This document shows positions 27,698 through 36,539 of a stretch of 64,000 bases of DNA, piece after piece. Position 1 is the first letter of the stretch, and every line of letters begins with the position of its first letter. The notes beneath the pieces were generated by a model. That model searched no databases, was not told the origin of the DNA, and saw nothing but the letters and a program-made list of their open reading frames with translations. The DNA is from an uncultured Lachnospiraceae bacterium (GTDB lineage Bacteria; Bacillota; Clostridia; Lachnospirales; Lachnospiraceae), in NCBI GenBank assembly GCA_910583605.1, contig CAJTXN010000001.1:434001-498000 (forward strand). Direction: 5' to 3'. A program made the position numbers and the translations under genes.

Positions 27698-28300
27698 TTA
27701 TTGTTGTTCATAGATATGCAGGAGTAAATCAATGATTTCCTTTTCACTGTTTTCAGCCGTATTCATACAGTAATTATAATCCGAAGGTTTTCCCCAGTCT
27801 CTGCCCGTATAATAATTATAGTATGCACTTCTCTTTTTATCCATCTTTCTCACCCGGACAGAAGCCTCTTTTTCATTCAGCCCGTCGTTTTCCATGGTTT
27901 TCTGAATCCGGTATTCCATCGGAGCCGTAAAAAAAACACTTTTTACAAAATATTCTGTATATTTCTTTAAAATATTATCCGCGCATCTTCCCACAAATAC
28001 GCAGTCTTTTGTTTCCGCTTCCTTTAGAATCTGCTCTTTCTGAACTTCAAACAAAATATCATTCGCATTTTTGCCATAATATTTTTTAGAATTTCCTTCA
28101 TAATAAATGGGCTGCAACAGCGGATTTGCCGTACGCTCATCTGCCAGCTCCAGAATATTCCGTGTAATGCCGCTGGCTTCCACAGCATGTTCAAACAGCT
28201 TTTTATCAAAATATTCCATGCCTGCCTGCTCTGCAAATTTTTTTGCGATCCAATGTCCGCCGCTGCCAAACTGCCTGCCAATACATATTATTTTTCTCAT
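27698..28300 (-). CDS. Cytidylate kinase-like protein (AAA_26 family)
   Basis: This P-loop kinase-like protein of 200 residues has an N-terminal nucleotide-binding segment ICIGRQFGSGGHWIAKK and a FVGRCADNIL motif near the middle, as in the cytidylate-kinase-like family common in gut Firmicutes. It differs from housekeeping Cmk in sequence and in having the GRxFGSGG start. The true substrate is unknown. It lies just after the MMPL transporter gene with a three-base gap and precedes a strong terminator, so the two are probably cotranscribed. Confidence 0.8.
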   Translation of the reverse strand: MRKIICIGRQFGSGGHWIAKKFAEQAGMEYFDKKLFEHAVEASGITRNILELADERTANPLLQPIYYEGNSKKYYGKNANDILFEVQKEQILKEAETKDCVFVGRCADNILKKYTEYFVKSVFFTAPMEYRIQKTMENDGLNEKEASVRVRKMDKKRSAYYNYYTGRDWGKPSDYNYCMNTAENSEKEIIDLLLHIYEQQ

Positions 28301-28303
28301 AAA

Positions 28304-30496
28304 CTAATGTTCCTCCTTTTTCGCTTTCTTAATCATCCGGCTATCCAGTACATATGTCAATGCCGTCAGAACAAAAATAACCATGATAACGGCACAGATT
28401 GCACCATATGCAATAACGGAACAGGTCTGGGCAATCACTTTCTGTGTCATGATACAGCCAACAGTCAGACAGCAGCTGATCAAGATCAGCGAGGAAGTCA
28501 GTATCGTCTGTATGGAATGATTCATGGCAATTCCTATTGCTTCCTTCTTTTCCTTTTCCTGCCGTACTTCTTTATAATTGCTGATAAATAAGATTCCGTA
28601 ATCTATGGTAGAGCCCATTAATATACACTGCACCAGAATCAACGCAATGTAATTTACCGTTATACCCATGGCAGATACGATTGCTGTAATGATAAACACT
28701 GCACTCTGAATCACTGCCACCAGTATCACGGAGCTTAAGAGTGAACGAAAAGTAGCAAGCACCACCAGTAAAATAGCTGCTACCGTAAGAATCGTTATAA
28801 AATTCAATTCATCAGAAAATCCCTGATCCATTTCATATCCCATGGTAGAATCTCCTACCAGGTAAGTATCCTTTACAAATACTTCATCTGCTTTTTTCTT
28901 CATTTCTCCGATCAACCGAAATGTATCCTTACTCTCCAACGGCAGTGCTACTGACACCATCATCCGGTTATATTGTGTTCCCAGCAGCATTTCCCTGTTC
29001 TCCTGAATTTCTCTCCATCCTTCCGATACCATCCGATTCATTTCCTCTGTAACGGCAGATGCATAGGTTTCATTCGTCAGTAAATCTTCTTTAATAAACC
29101 GCAGAAATTCCTCTAAAGAAATTTTCGTTTCTTCTGCATAATTACCGGAGTACAATTGATACAGCATCTTTGCCTGCTCTATATCAATATTCATTCCCAG
29201 TGCCAGTTCTGTATATGTATACTCTTTTCCAATGGTGTTGGAATAATCCTGTACGGAGTTTACCGGTTCCTGATCCTCCAGCCATGCAATATAACTGTCC
29301 AGATGGCTCCTGTCTTCCGAATTGTCATAAAGAATCACGATCTGATTATCCACACCGAATACATCTTCTATTTTCTGCTGGTCTTCATTTTCAAACATCT
29401 TGATAAAGCTGATACCCAGCCCGCCTTTAATGACAACTGCCAGTGCAACAATGACCGTCACTGCCGGAATCAATACAAATCTTGCCTTGACAACCAAATG
29501 CATGATCCCTTTCATGTTAATATTTAAAGCTTTTTTATGGGTTTTCATAATGGCTTTATCAAATATGATCACCAGTCCAGGTAACAGTGTAAAAATGCAG
29601 ATCAAACTGATAAATACGCCTTTTGCCAGAACAATTCCCATATCCTGTCCGATTTTAAAACTCATAAACACCAGAACGATAAGACCCACGATCGTGGTCA
29701 CCGAACTGCTTGTAATCGCTCCAAAGGCATTGATCAATGCCCTTTTCATGGCCGTTACCGGTTTCGGGTCCTCTAATTTTTCCTGATTATAACGGTTCAT
29801 CAGCATAATGGAATAATCCATGGAAAGCCCCAGCTGAAGCAATGCGCCTACGGCGAATGTCATAAAAGACACAGAAGGCAGCAGCGCATTGGTTCCCATA
29901 TTGATCAGAATGGCAACACCGATACAACCCATATATAAAAATGGCTCCACCCAGGAATCACACAACAGAAAAAGAATAATAAAAATAATTACAACAACAA
30001 TAATCGCAATCACAGGAATTTCATCCATCAGGGTAGTCACAAGTAAATCATTATCCACAACTGCGCCGCTAACCATAACGGAAGAACCTTTATATTTTTT
30101 CCTGATCTCATCCAGCACGGTTCCTGCTTCTTTCGAATAAGTTCCTGCTGATACCGTCACCATATATTTGGAATGATTATCCTTTTGATAATTTTCATCA
30201 TTTGAAATATAAATTACACTTTTCACATTCGGAATGGCTTCCAGTTCCTCTTTTATTTTCATCCGTTCCGCTTCATTCAGGTTGTCAAACATTACCGTTA
30301 TACCAGCCAGGTCACCAAACTCTTCACTCATCTTTTCCATTCCAAGTTTTGTTTTTGAATCATTTGGAAGGTATTTTGACATATCATAATTTACATTTAC
30401 CATTAACATCCCTATTACACTGATTATTATGAATAATGCATATAGAAAAATGATAAATTTTCGTTTATCAACAATAAAATCTGCCGTTTTTTTCAC
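28304..30496 (-). CDS. MMPL/RND-superfamily membrane transporter
   Basis: This 730-residue protein has two repeats, each with one helix, a large extracytoplasmic loop and five more helices, about 12 in total. The characteristic SMDYSIMLMNRY and STIDYGILFISNY motifs of MMPL-type exporters lie in the fourth helices of each half. The start codon is GTG at 30496 with a GAGAGG site. It is divergent from a TetR-family regulator about 170 bases away, the usual layout for a regulated exporter of a toxic or lipid-like compound. The cargo cannot be inferred. Confidence 0.9.
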   Translation of the reverse strand: MKKTADFIVDKRKFIIFLYALFIIISVIGMLMVNVNYDMSKYLPNDSKTKLGMEKMSEEFGDLAGITVMFDNLNEAERMKIKEELEAIPNVKSVIYISNDENYQKDNHSKYMVTVSAGTYSKEAGTVLDEIRKKYKGSSVMVSGAVVDNDLLVTTLMDEIPVIAIIVVVIIFIILFLLCDSWVEPFLYMGCIGVAILINMGTNALLPSVSFMTFAVGALLQLGLSMDYSIMLMNRYNQEKLEDPKPVTAMKRALINAFGAITSSSVTTIVGLIVLVFMSFKIGQDMGIVLAKGVFISLICIFTLLPGLVIIFDKAIMKTHKKALNINMKGIMHLVVKARFVLIPAVTVIVALAVVIKGGLGISFIKMFENEDQQKIEDVFGVDNQIVILYDNSEDRSHLDSYIAWLEDQEPVNSVQDYSNTIGKEYTYTELALGMNIDIEQAKMLYQLYSGNYAEETKISLEEFLRFIKEDLLTNETYASAVTEEMNRMVSEGWREIQENREMLLGTQYNRMMVSVALPLESKDTFRLIGEMKKKADEVFVKDTYLVGDSTMGYEMDQGFSDELNFITILTVAAILLVVLATFRSLLSSVILVAVIQSAVFIITAIVSAMGITVNYIALILVQCILMGSTIDYGILFISNYKEVRQEKEKKEAIGIAMNHSIQTILTSSLILISCCLTVGCIMTQKVIAQTCSVIAYGAICAVIMVIFVLTALTYVLDSRMIKKAKKEEH

Positions 30497-30547
30497 TTCT
30501 ATACCTCTCTTTCTTTTTCTATATATTTGTTTTTTATTGAACAGTTG

Positions 30548-30576
30548 TTGATGTTCCTGCAGTTATTTATTATAAT
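30548..30576 (+). promoter_or_regulatory. tetR promoter with possible overlapping operator
   Basis: TTGATG (30548-30553) and TATAAT (30571-30576) are spaced by 17 bases. A short inverted repeat, GAACA (30539-30543) and TGTTC (30552-30556), overlaps the -35 box and could be a binding site of the regulator controlling itself and the divergent MMPL gene. The promoter is well supported; the operator is a weak guess. Confidence 0.5.
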
Positions 30577-30667
30577 ATACAAAAAAAGAAATTCAATCAG
30601 CAATTACAACCTGATTTGTATGTTATTAGACACTTTACGTTTTCATTGTTTAAGAAAAGAGGTTTTT

Positions 30668-31252
30668 ATGAAAAATTCACATTTAGACCGGAGAAGTAAA
30701 TATAGTATACAGGCAATCCGGACCGCTTTATTTCGTCTGTTAAAAGAAAAAGAACTGCCTAGCATTACAGTAACGGAGATCTGCCGGCTGGCGGATATCA
30801 ACCGGGGAACTTTTTACAAATATTACAAGGATGTTCCCGACTTGTATGCACAGATCGAAACATCTATTGCGGAAGAAAGCTATCTGATCATAAAAGAGAA
30901 TTGTCTGGATAATTTCTCCATCAAGGAACTGATACCCAATATTTTGAATTTCATTGTCGACAATGATGACTTTAACTGTCTGATCGCAAAAAACCCGGCA
31001 GGAACCCAGTTTATCAGAAAGACCATTCTGTCCTTTCGTCCCCGGTTTATTGAAACCATGCTTGCAAATATACCAGAACTTACGGAAGAAACTGCGGATA
31101 TATGTTTTGACTTCTTACTGGGAGGCGCCGTAAATATAATCATCCAATGGATAAACAACGGAAAAAATATTCCTGTGCGGCGTTTAGAAAAAATATTAAT
31201 TCATTTCATAGATTCCGTGCTAAATATAAAAAATGATTTCACATATAATTAA
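30668..31252 (+). CDS. TetR/AcrR-family transcriptional regulator
   Basis: This 194-residue regulator has an N-terminal helix-turn-helix (about residues 10-55) containing TVTEICRLADINRGTFYKYY, the TetR-family recognition region. An all-helical ligand domain follows. The ATG at 30668 follows AAAAGAGG. Upstream in-frame ATGs at 30527 and later would add a hydrophobic, non-conserved leader and lie across the promoter. It probably represses the divergent MMPL transporter. Its 3' end overlaps the convergent TauE/SafE gene by 14 bases. Confidence 0.88.
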   Translation: MKNSHLDRRSKYSIQAIRTALFRLLKEKELPSITVTEICRLADINRGTFYKYYKDVPDLYAQIETSIAEESYLIIKENCLDNFSIKELIPNILNFIVDNDDFNCLIAKNPAGTQFIRKTILSFRPRFIETMLANIPELTEETADICFDFLLGGAVNIIIQWINNGKNIPVRRLEKILIHFIDSVLNIKNDFTYN

Positions 31253-32003
31253 CAAAAAGAATTGCTGCTCCAAGAATGGCCAGCACCACCCCGGTCATAC
31301 GGTTTAATGTAACCGCACTGGCCTTATTTGCAAACAGAGCGGCAATCCTGGCCCACAGCAGTGTGGAAATAACACAGAATACCAGACAGCGGATATCCGG
31401 CATTCCTCCGATTACAAAATGGCTGACTGCTCCTGTCAGGGCGGTAAATGTCATAATAAAAACACTGGTTCCGACTGCCGTTTTCAGCTCATATCCCAAA
31501 ACACCAGTCAGCAGCAGCAACATCATCATTCCTCCGCCTGCACCGATAAATCCACAGATAAAGCCAACAACAATACCGCTGATAACCGATTGAACCAGTC
31601 GTTTTTTTTCACTGGTTTCACTCATGGATTCTTTCGTTGTCAGGACCGGCTTTACAATAAATTTTATTCCCAGCAAAAACGTCATGAATACAGAAAAACT
31701 TCCCATAGTCGTATTGGGAACAAGGCTGGCTGTCCAGCTTCCAATTAAAGTACATATTAAAACCGTCACCATCATGACCAGACCGTTACGGATATCCAGA
31801 TTTTTATTTTTCCCATAGGTATAAGCGCTGACTGCACTGGCCAGAACATCACTGGCCAATGCTATACCTACCGCCTCATAAGCCGGAAGTTTTAAAAAGG
31901 TTATCAGCATCGGACTGATCACTGCCGCAGCGCTCATTCCTGCAAACCCGGTTCCCAGGCCTGCTCCGATTCCTGATATAAAACATATTATAAATGTAAA
32001 CAT
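31239..32003 (-). CDS. TauE/SafE (TSUP) family membrane permease
   Basis: This 254-residue polytopic protein has about eight hydrophobic helices in two half-repeats. Each repeat carries the TSUP signature, seen as ISGIGAGLGTGFAGMSAA near the N-terminus and ICGFIGAGGGMMMLLLL in the second half. Relatives export or import sulfite, sulfoacetate and similar organosulfur anions. It starts three bases after the methyltransferase stop codon, so the two are cotranscribed. Substrate is not evident. Confidence 0.88.
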   Translation of the reverse strand: MFTFIICFISGIGAGLGTGFAGMSAAAVISPMLITFLKLPAYEAVGIALASDVLASAVSAYTYGKNKNLDIRNGLVMMVTVLICTLIGSWTASLVPNTTMGSFSVFMTFLLGIKFIVKPVLTTKESMSETSEKKRLVQSVISGIVVGFICGFIGAGGGMMMLLLLTGVLGYELKTAVGTSVFIMTFTALTGAVSHFVIGGMPDIRCLVFCVISTLLWARIAALFANKASAVTLNRMTGVVLAILGAAILFVNYM

Positions 32004-32006
32004 TCC

Positions 32007-32807
32007 TTATTTCCTCCCCGCTTTCTTTAGTTCCAGCATTGCCACATAATGTTTTACCAGAAACTCTTCCGGTGCTATCTCGTTTAATAACTTTTTATGT
32101 TCCGTTTCCCATTTCCCGATTTCTTCCGGTGACAGAGATGCCCCCACACCCCGACAGGCTTTCATCCGCCCGTGCCAGGATTCTCTGGTAAAGAAAACAT
32201 CAATGTCATATTCTTCTTGGTATCCGGTTTCGAAAAATTTATATATATCATCCGATACGGAAATCGGGTGCTTGGTTTCACCGGAACCTGTCCAGCAGGG
32301 ATTATACTTCAGAATTAATTCTTCACTGGCTCCCGCAATTTTATCTTCCAAAGGCAGCCATGCCATATAGAGCAACAGAAGCCTGCCGTCATGCTTCAGC
32401 ATACGATACAATTTCGGCATAACTTTTTCATGATCAAAATACCAGAAACACTGACAGGCGGTTATTACATCAAATGTATTGTCGGGAAAGTCAATATCTT
32501 CTGTTGCCACCGTCTGATATTGTATATCCAGCTTATCAGCTTCCGACAGCCTTTTGGCCTGTATAATCTGATTCTCGGAAATATCGGTTCCAATCCATTC
32601 TGCTCCAAAATGGTACATATTTCTGGGCAGAACTCCGGTACCGGTTCCTAAATCCAAAACCTTCTGACCGCTTATGCAAAGATTCCGCTGCACAATTTTT
32701 TCATAGAATGTTGCCGGATAAATATCGCGATATCTTGCATAGTCTGCAGAAGTCCTTCCCCAGTCAAATGGTTTGCCGGCATCTATTGATTTATTTACTA
32801 TATTCAT
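32007..32807 (-). CDS. Class I SAM-dependent methyltransferase
   Basis: This protein of 266 residues has motif I VLDLGTGTGVLPRN, a following acidic residue in WIGTDISENQI and a post-I motif NTFDVITACQCFWYF. It belongs to the broad UbiE/SmtA-like group. The frame stays open upstream to 33296, but an ATG at 32807 with a perfectly placed AAGGAG is the natural start, and the upstream part belongs to an unrelated ATPase remnant. It precedes the TauE/SafE permease by three bases. Substrate unknown. Confidence 0.85.
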   Translation of the reverse strand: MNIVNKSIDAGKPFDWGRTSADYARYRDIYPATFYEKIVQRNLCISGQKVLDLGTGTGVLPRNMYHFGAEWIGTDISENQIIQAKRLSEADKLDIQYQTVATEDIDFPDNTFDVITACQCFWYFDHEKVMPKLYRMLKHDGRLLLLYMAWLPLEDKIAGASEELILKYNPCWTGSGETKHPISVSDDIYKFFETGYQEEYDIDVFFTRESWHGRMKACRGVGASLSPEEIGKWETEHKKLLNEIAPEEFLVKHYVAMLELKKAGRK

Positions 32808-33296
32808 GTTTTCTCCTTTTTTATGTACTAATAGTTTATCAATCTGAAAATCAGCCAATAATTCAGGATTAATATAATCCAAATCACAATTTAAAATTTC
32901 ACGATTAACAAAGGAAAACTTAAAAATTTGCTTTCCATCAAAAAACAATTCCTCACTTTCTAATTTTGCATCAGATAAGCTTTTATATTTATAAACAACC
33001 TCATTATCTCCAAATTTAAATGTATACAAAAACAATGCTTTATTTTCCTTGAAATCCGCATTCAAAAACATACCATCGCTTATCATATTGAAACCAATCA
33101 TTATACTTACAATATCAATAACTGCTTTACCAGGATTCTTTTTTTCCTGTTGCATTTTTCCATATATGATCATTTTACAAATTGTATTATCAGTAATACA
33201 ATCCGCTCCAAATTGGCAGCCACCAACTTTTCCGAAATCAATTACCATATTATCTTTGAAATTCTCATAATTTCTTAATTCAAATTTTCGAAGCAT
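32808..33296 (-). pseudogene. N-terminal fragment of an OLD/AbiL-like AAA ATPase, read in frame into the methyltransferase
   Basis: About 160 residues resemble the start of AAA_15-type ATPases found in abortive infection and retron systems (LRKFELRNYENFKDNMV, then KMIIYG). The Walker A region reads IYGKMQQEKKNPGKA. Moving the frame by one base restores a GKNATGK core, after which a second shift returns to the original frame. The P-loop is therefore scrambled by two compensating indels about 20 bases apart. The rest of the ATPase is missing and the frame runs into the methyltransferase ATG. It is probably a dead remnant of a defence-type gene. Confidence 0.7.
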
Positions 33297-33744
33297 ATTC
33301 TATACAACCTTTTTCATCCGAATGCTTACATTTTATTATAGTATACTCCCTTTATTTATAAGCCGCAACAATCAACCGTAAAAAATTACGGATGATTGTT
33401 TATTTATTATTTTATAGCTTTTCATAACAACATAATATAATAACAAAACACCATTTATAAACTATTTATAGAGAAAAATGCCAAACGAATTAAGAAGTCC
33501 AAGCCAATTATGACTACATGCGTTAGAATCTGAGACTGGGAAATGTACTTGTAGAACTCCGGAAAGAAAACGACTTTTTAAAAAATCTTCCTTATTATTT
33601 AATATTAGCATACAACTTTTGAAAAAATTATATGATATAATCTTGAAAAAAAAGTAAAATATATTAGAATAAAAGGTAATGACATTAGATTTAGTGATAA
33701 TATTAAGTGTCAGAAGATTTTTTATAGTAAAAGGAGATTAAATA
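33297..33744. other. AT-rich intergenic region with one hairpin
   Basis: No gene is seen. A near-perfect 14-bp inverted repeat pairs 33368-33381 with 33386-33399 (one mismatch) and is followed on the plus strand by a T-rich run, so it could act as a terminator. A TATAAT at 33636-33641 may be the -10 box for the secreted-protein gene at 33745, but no convincing -35 box precedes it. Confidence 0.45.
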
Positions 33745-34776
33745 ATGAAACTAAAAAAGAAAAACATGTTAAAAACAACTTTAACAGCACTAATGATATC
33801 TGCAATTGGAACTACTACAATTACAGCTGCCATAGGAACTATCTATTCTTACAAAACAACCGACAGAATACTATCTATTAAAAATGGAGATTCTATTCAA
33901 AATGATAATAATAATGATGTATCACTATTAACTCTGACACAGGGAATGTGTGTGAATCCTAAAAATAACACTACATTTTTCATTAGGGTAAACACTGACA
34001 ACACTGCTGCTGGAATATTTAAGTTTAAAGAAGGTTCAAAAAAGATTACTGCTGTTAAAGCAAATTGTTCTTATTTAGGTCACGGAAATGATATGGCGTT
34101 TAAGAGTGATAATGCTAAGACAGAATCAGGGTTATATATTGCAACGAAATATGACAGTGCAGACATTAAAGCAGATTCTAAAAAATCATCCGTTGTTTGC
34201 ATTAAAACAGATGGTTCTCTGGGACACCGATATGATGTTAGACTTACTCCAAATAGCGATCCTATTCCAATTGGCGGGATTACATATGATCCAGACAGCA
34301 ATTTATTTATTATCAGAAAAAATGAATCAAGGCAATATTATATAGGATATTTTTCTAATACAAGGGAATCATTGGAGAATACACATGGAAGTTTTGTTAT
34401 AACAGGAAGTTTTCAAATCAACTTAACCGTAGACGGAACAGATTATTCCAATTATGTATCTCAAGGCATTTGTTATAGAAACAATACATTATATGTACCG
34501 CGTGTTAAAAAAAATAGCAATGATAAAATGAGCAATACAAGTGCAATGTTAAGATACAAGATAGGAAAATTAAGTAACTTTACTAATAAAACTAACTCAA
34601 AAACAGTTTCTGCTGAACAAACTGTTGCTCTACATCGATTTGGTACAAATCAAAACTACAAATTTGAAATAGAAAGTTTCGATTTTTATTCTGATGGTCG
34701 AAAAATATTTGCAACAAACGAATGGGACTATGATAAAACATCCAGTAAAACCAGTTGTTTCTACTTTGTAAATTAA
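33745..34776 (+). CDS. Predicted secreted protein, unknown function
   Basis: This 343-residue protein has a basic N-terminus and a hydrophobic stretch (MLKTTLTALMISAIGTTTI) typical of a Sec signal peptide; cleavage may fall after ITAA. The mature part is rich in Asn, Thr, Ser and Lys, with repeated short beta-like units (GITYDPDSNLFIIR, GICYRNNTLYVPRV, ESFDFYSDGRKIFATNEW) that suggest a beta-propeller. The ATG follows AAAAGGAGA. The AT-rich composition and the position next to transposase fragments suggest horizontal origin. No family is recognised. Confidence 0.65.
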   Translation: MKLKKKNMLKTTLTALMISAIGTTTITAAIGTIYSYKTTDRILSIKNGDSIQNDNNNDVSLLTLTQGMCVNPKNNTTFFIRVNTDNTAAGIFKFKEGSKKITAVKANCSYLGHGNDMAFKSDNAKTESGLYIATKYDSADIKADSKKSSVVCIKTDGSLGHRYDVRLTPNSDPIPIGGITYDPDSNLFIIRKNESRQYYIGYFSNTRESLENTHGSFVITGSFQINLTVDGTDYSNYVSQGICYRNNTLYVPRVKKNSNDKMSNTSAMLRYKIGKLSNFTNKTNSKTVSAEQTVALHRFGTNQNYKFEIESFDFYSDGRKIFATNEWDYDKTSSKTSCFYFVN

Positions 34777-35015
34777 TATTAATTGTCTATATAAATCAAC
34801 TAATCCAAAAGAATTGAAAAATATTGTATTTAAAATATCTATACTTACTACCAAAAACGAGGCTGTAAATAATCTTGTGTCTTTGGAAAAATAATCTTTA
34901 CTGATAGGAATCAGATATGTAGAAATCTGCTGTCGAATATCATTATTTTTATGTTGTCGAATTCTTTTTCTGATATTAGTATTACCAGATAGTTAGGTGG
35001 ATTGTCAACACTTTT
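34777..35015. mobile_element. Possible insertion-sequence end(s) between cargo genes
   Basis: The stretch at about 34859-34890, GAGGCTGTAAATAATCTTGT and following bases, resembles a terminal repeat of IS256-like elements as I remember them, but no transposase is attached. Near 34996-35015, TGGATTGTCAACA borders the IS3-type fragment and may be its terminal repeat. No open frame of substance is present. Confidence 0.3.
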
Positions 35016-35208
35016 TTAGACAACTTTTTTAAGGTTGTTTTCCCTGTATTGTACCGGGGTTTCATATCCTAATGCGGAATGTATCCTATGATGGTTATAC
35101 CAGTATACATAATCCCATAGCTTCAGTTTCAATTCCGATAAATCTGCAAATGTTTCATTCCATACAAATTCCGTTTTTATGATCTTAAATGTCGCTTCTG
35201 CCACTGCA
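35016..35208 (-). pseudogene. IS3-family transposase OrfB, C-terminal fragment
   Basis: About 63 residues match the end of an IS3-type DDE integrase: AVAEATFKIIKTEF, then WYNHHRIHSALGYETPVQY, and the tail ENNLKKVV. The conserved glutamate of the DDE triad is in AEATFK. The upstream part is missing: the frame continues past 35208 only into unrelated antisense sequence of the next fragment. It is a non-functional tail left from an insertion. Confidence 0.8.
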
Positions 35209-35387
35209 GTTTCTTCAAATATCTCAAAAAGGAAGAAACCAATCGTAGAACCTACCACTCCTTACAGGAATTGCAATTATCCGTGTTTGAGTATATTGAA
35301 GGATTCTACAACTCCAAAAGACCACATGGCTCTCTTGGAATGCTAACACCTAACGAGAAAGAAAAACACTTCTGGAATCAGGTCTAA
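35206..35387 (+). pseudogene. Second IS3-family transposase OrfB, C-terminal fragment (opposite strand)
   Basis: The plus strand encodes SFFKYLKKEETNRRTYHSL, then VFEYIEGFYNSKRPHGSLG and MLTPNEKEKHFWNQV before TAA at 35385-35387. It is the C-terminus of another IS3-type integrase, different from the minus-strand fragment, with no start codon. The sequence GTGTCTACTTACTTGACTAT near 35420-35440 looks like the matching terminal repeat. The two fragments meet back to back at CTGCAG (35204-35209). Confidence 0.78.
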
Positions 35388-35530
35388 TACCTCTTTCCAG
35401 AAAGTTTTTCTAATAATTGTGTCTACTTACTTGACTATGGTTCAGTTTTTATCCATATATACCTACTTTAAAAACGCTTCTGTCATACTTTCTGACATAT
35501 AAACCTATTAAAATTAATTCATAAAACAAA

Positions 35531-36214
35531 TCAATTCGTCCACTCAGAAGATACTTGCTTAATTATTTTTAACAATTCATTACGTGCTTCTGGTGTATCT
35601 TTCCATCCACTTTCAAGAACGGCTAAATCTGCCAATAAACGATATGTTATTGACCAATTTTTTAAACCATCCCAACTATTCAATACTATCTGATAAAAAT
35701 TAATATGCCTTATAAATTGAGGTTCTTCCCTTGCTTCTTTGAGTAATTCACGGGCCCACTTTGCCTCATTCCCATACTCAATCTTTTTGTCAGGATTTTT
35801 TTGTGCTAAGTCTTCTAATCTTAAACAAATAGAATCTAATTGTGTACAGAAATGAGGTAATTCATTTTCATTACCATTTGGTTTAGTCCAACATAAACTC
35901 TCTTGAGTTTTTGCAAATTTCACTATTGGCAAAAGATTATCATGCACTGCTTCCCAATTTGTTCCAGCAGCATTTGATGAGAATATTGCCTCTAAAGTTT
36001 TTCCTATTCCACCATCTTCAGCATATAAACAATTTTCTACCCAATATCGAGCACTTATTTCTTCTGGAAGGAAAGAATTTAACAAACGATTTTCGATAAT
36101 TGCAGATTCCGATCGATTTTCAACAGTAGCTTCATCTTTTACTAATTTGTCAATTAAATGTAACTTTGTAAAACTTATCAATTTCTTTTCAATATTTGCC
36201 TTTACTCTAGCCAT
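35531..36214 (-). CDS. Unknown protein with RHH-like N-terminus
   Basis: This 227-residue protein has a basic N-terminus (MARVKANIEKKLISF, then EATVENRSESAIIENRLL) that resembles a ribbon-helix-helix DNA-binding or dimerisation segment. It is followed by a helical region rich in Trp, Leu and Glu (WAREL, INFYQIVLNSWDGLKNW). It has a strong sigma-A promoter at 36290-36317 and a good ribosome site (GAAAGGAGC), so it is likely expressed. It lies between transposase fragments and a possible integrative-element end. I recognise no family. A regulator or antitoxin-like role is conceivable, but no toxin partner is adjacent. Confidence 0.6.
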   Translation of the reverse strand: MARVKANIEKKLISFTKLHLIDKLVKDEATVENRSESAIIENRLLNSFLPEEISARYWVENCLYAEDGGIGKTLEAIFSSNAAGTNWEAVHDNLLPIVKFAKTQESLCWTKPNGNENELPHFCTQLDSICLRLEDLAQKNPDKKIEYGNEAKWARELLKEAREEPQFIRHINFYQIVLNSWDGLKNWSITYRLLADLAVLESGWKDTPEARNELLKIIKQVSSEWTN

Positions 36215-36289
36215 ATTTTTGCTCCTTTCTTTTTTGGATATCTTATTATATATCTGTTTAATCTGTTTTTGTTATCTTTATAATCCATA

Positions 36290-36317
36290 ATTATATCACA
36301 TAGTTTTTATTTGTCAA
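36290..36317 (-). promoter_or_regulatory. Near-consensus promoter of the RHH-like gene
   Basis: On the minus strand TTGACA (36317-36312) lies 16 bases before TATAAT (36295-36290), both exact consensus boxes. The leader is about 70 bases. It is among the strongest promoter matches in the window. Confidence 0.75.
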
Positions 36318-36357
36318 GAATACTTTTAAATTTAAGCATCAGGCAAACTTTGCATTA

Positions 36358-36390
36358 AGCAGTTGGGGCAACTCTCCTGCCCCAACTGCT
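36358..36390. repeat. Perfect 13-bp inverted repeat upstream of the promoter
   Basis: AGCAGTTGGGGCA (36358-36370) pairs with 36378-36390 across a 7-base loop. There is no T tract on either side, so it is not an obvious terminator. It lies about 40 bases upstream of the -35 box of the RHH-like gene and could be a protein-binding site or part of an element end. Confidence 0.6.
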
Positions 36391-36468
36391 GGCCCAATTC
36401 GACCCAAAATGATATGATTTTTTGCACAATTTTGTGACAAGCTACATGTCTCCAATTTTCTCCTCAAA

Positions 36469-36507
36469 ACGCAGAAAACCCTTGATTTCGTAGTGAAATC
36501 AAGGGTT
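36469..36507 (-). terminator. Terminator-like hairpin with possible attachment repeat
   Basis: A perfect 12-bp stem joins 36477-36488 to 36496-36507, with TTTT following on the minus strand. The 17 bases at 36469-36485 match 15 of 17 with 40446-40462 beside the tsf terminator in the same orientation. The pair may mark the two ends of an integrated element. Confidence 0.55.
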
Positions 36508-36539
36508 CTATAAACTCAAACATTCAATTCAAAAATTGG

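Noticed and set aside
32007..33296. A 429-residue ATPase-methyltransferase fusion protein
   Set aside because: The methyltransferase has its own ATG and AAGGAG at 32807, and the upstream part is a truncated ATPase with a destroyed P-loop; the joint frame looks accidental.
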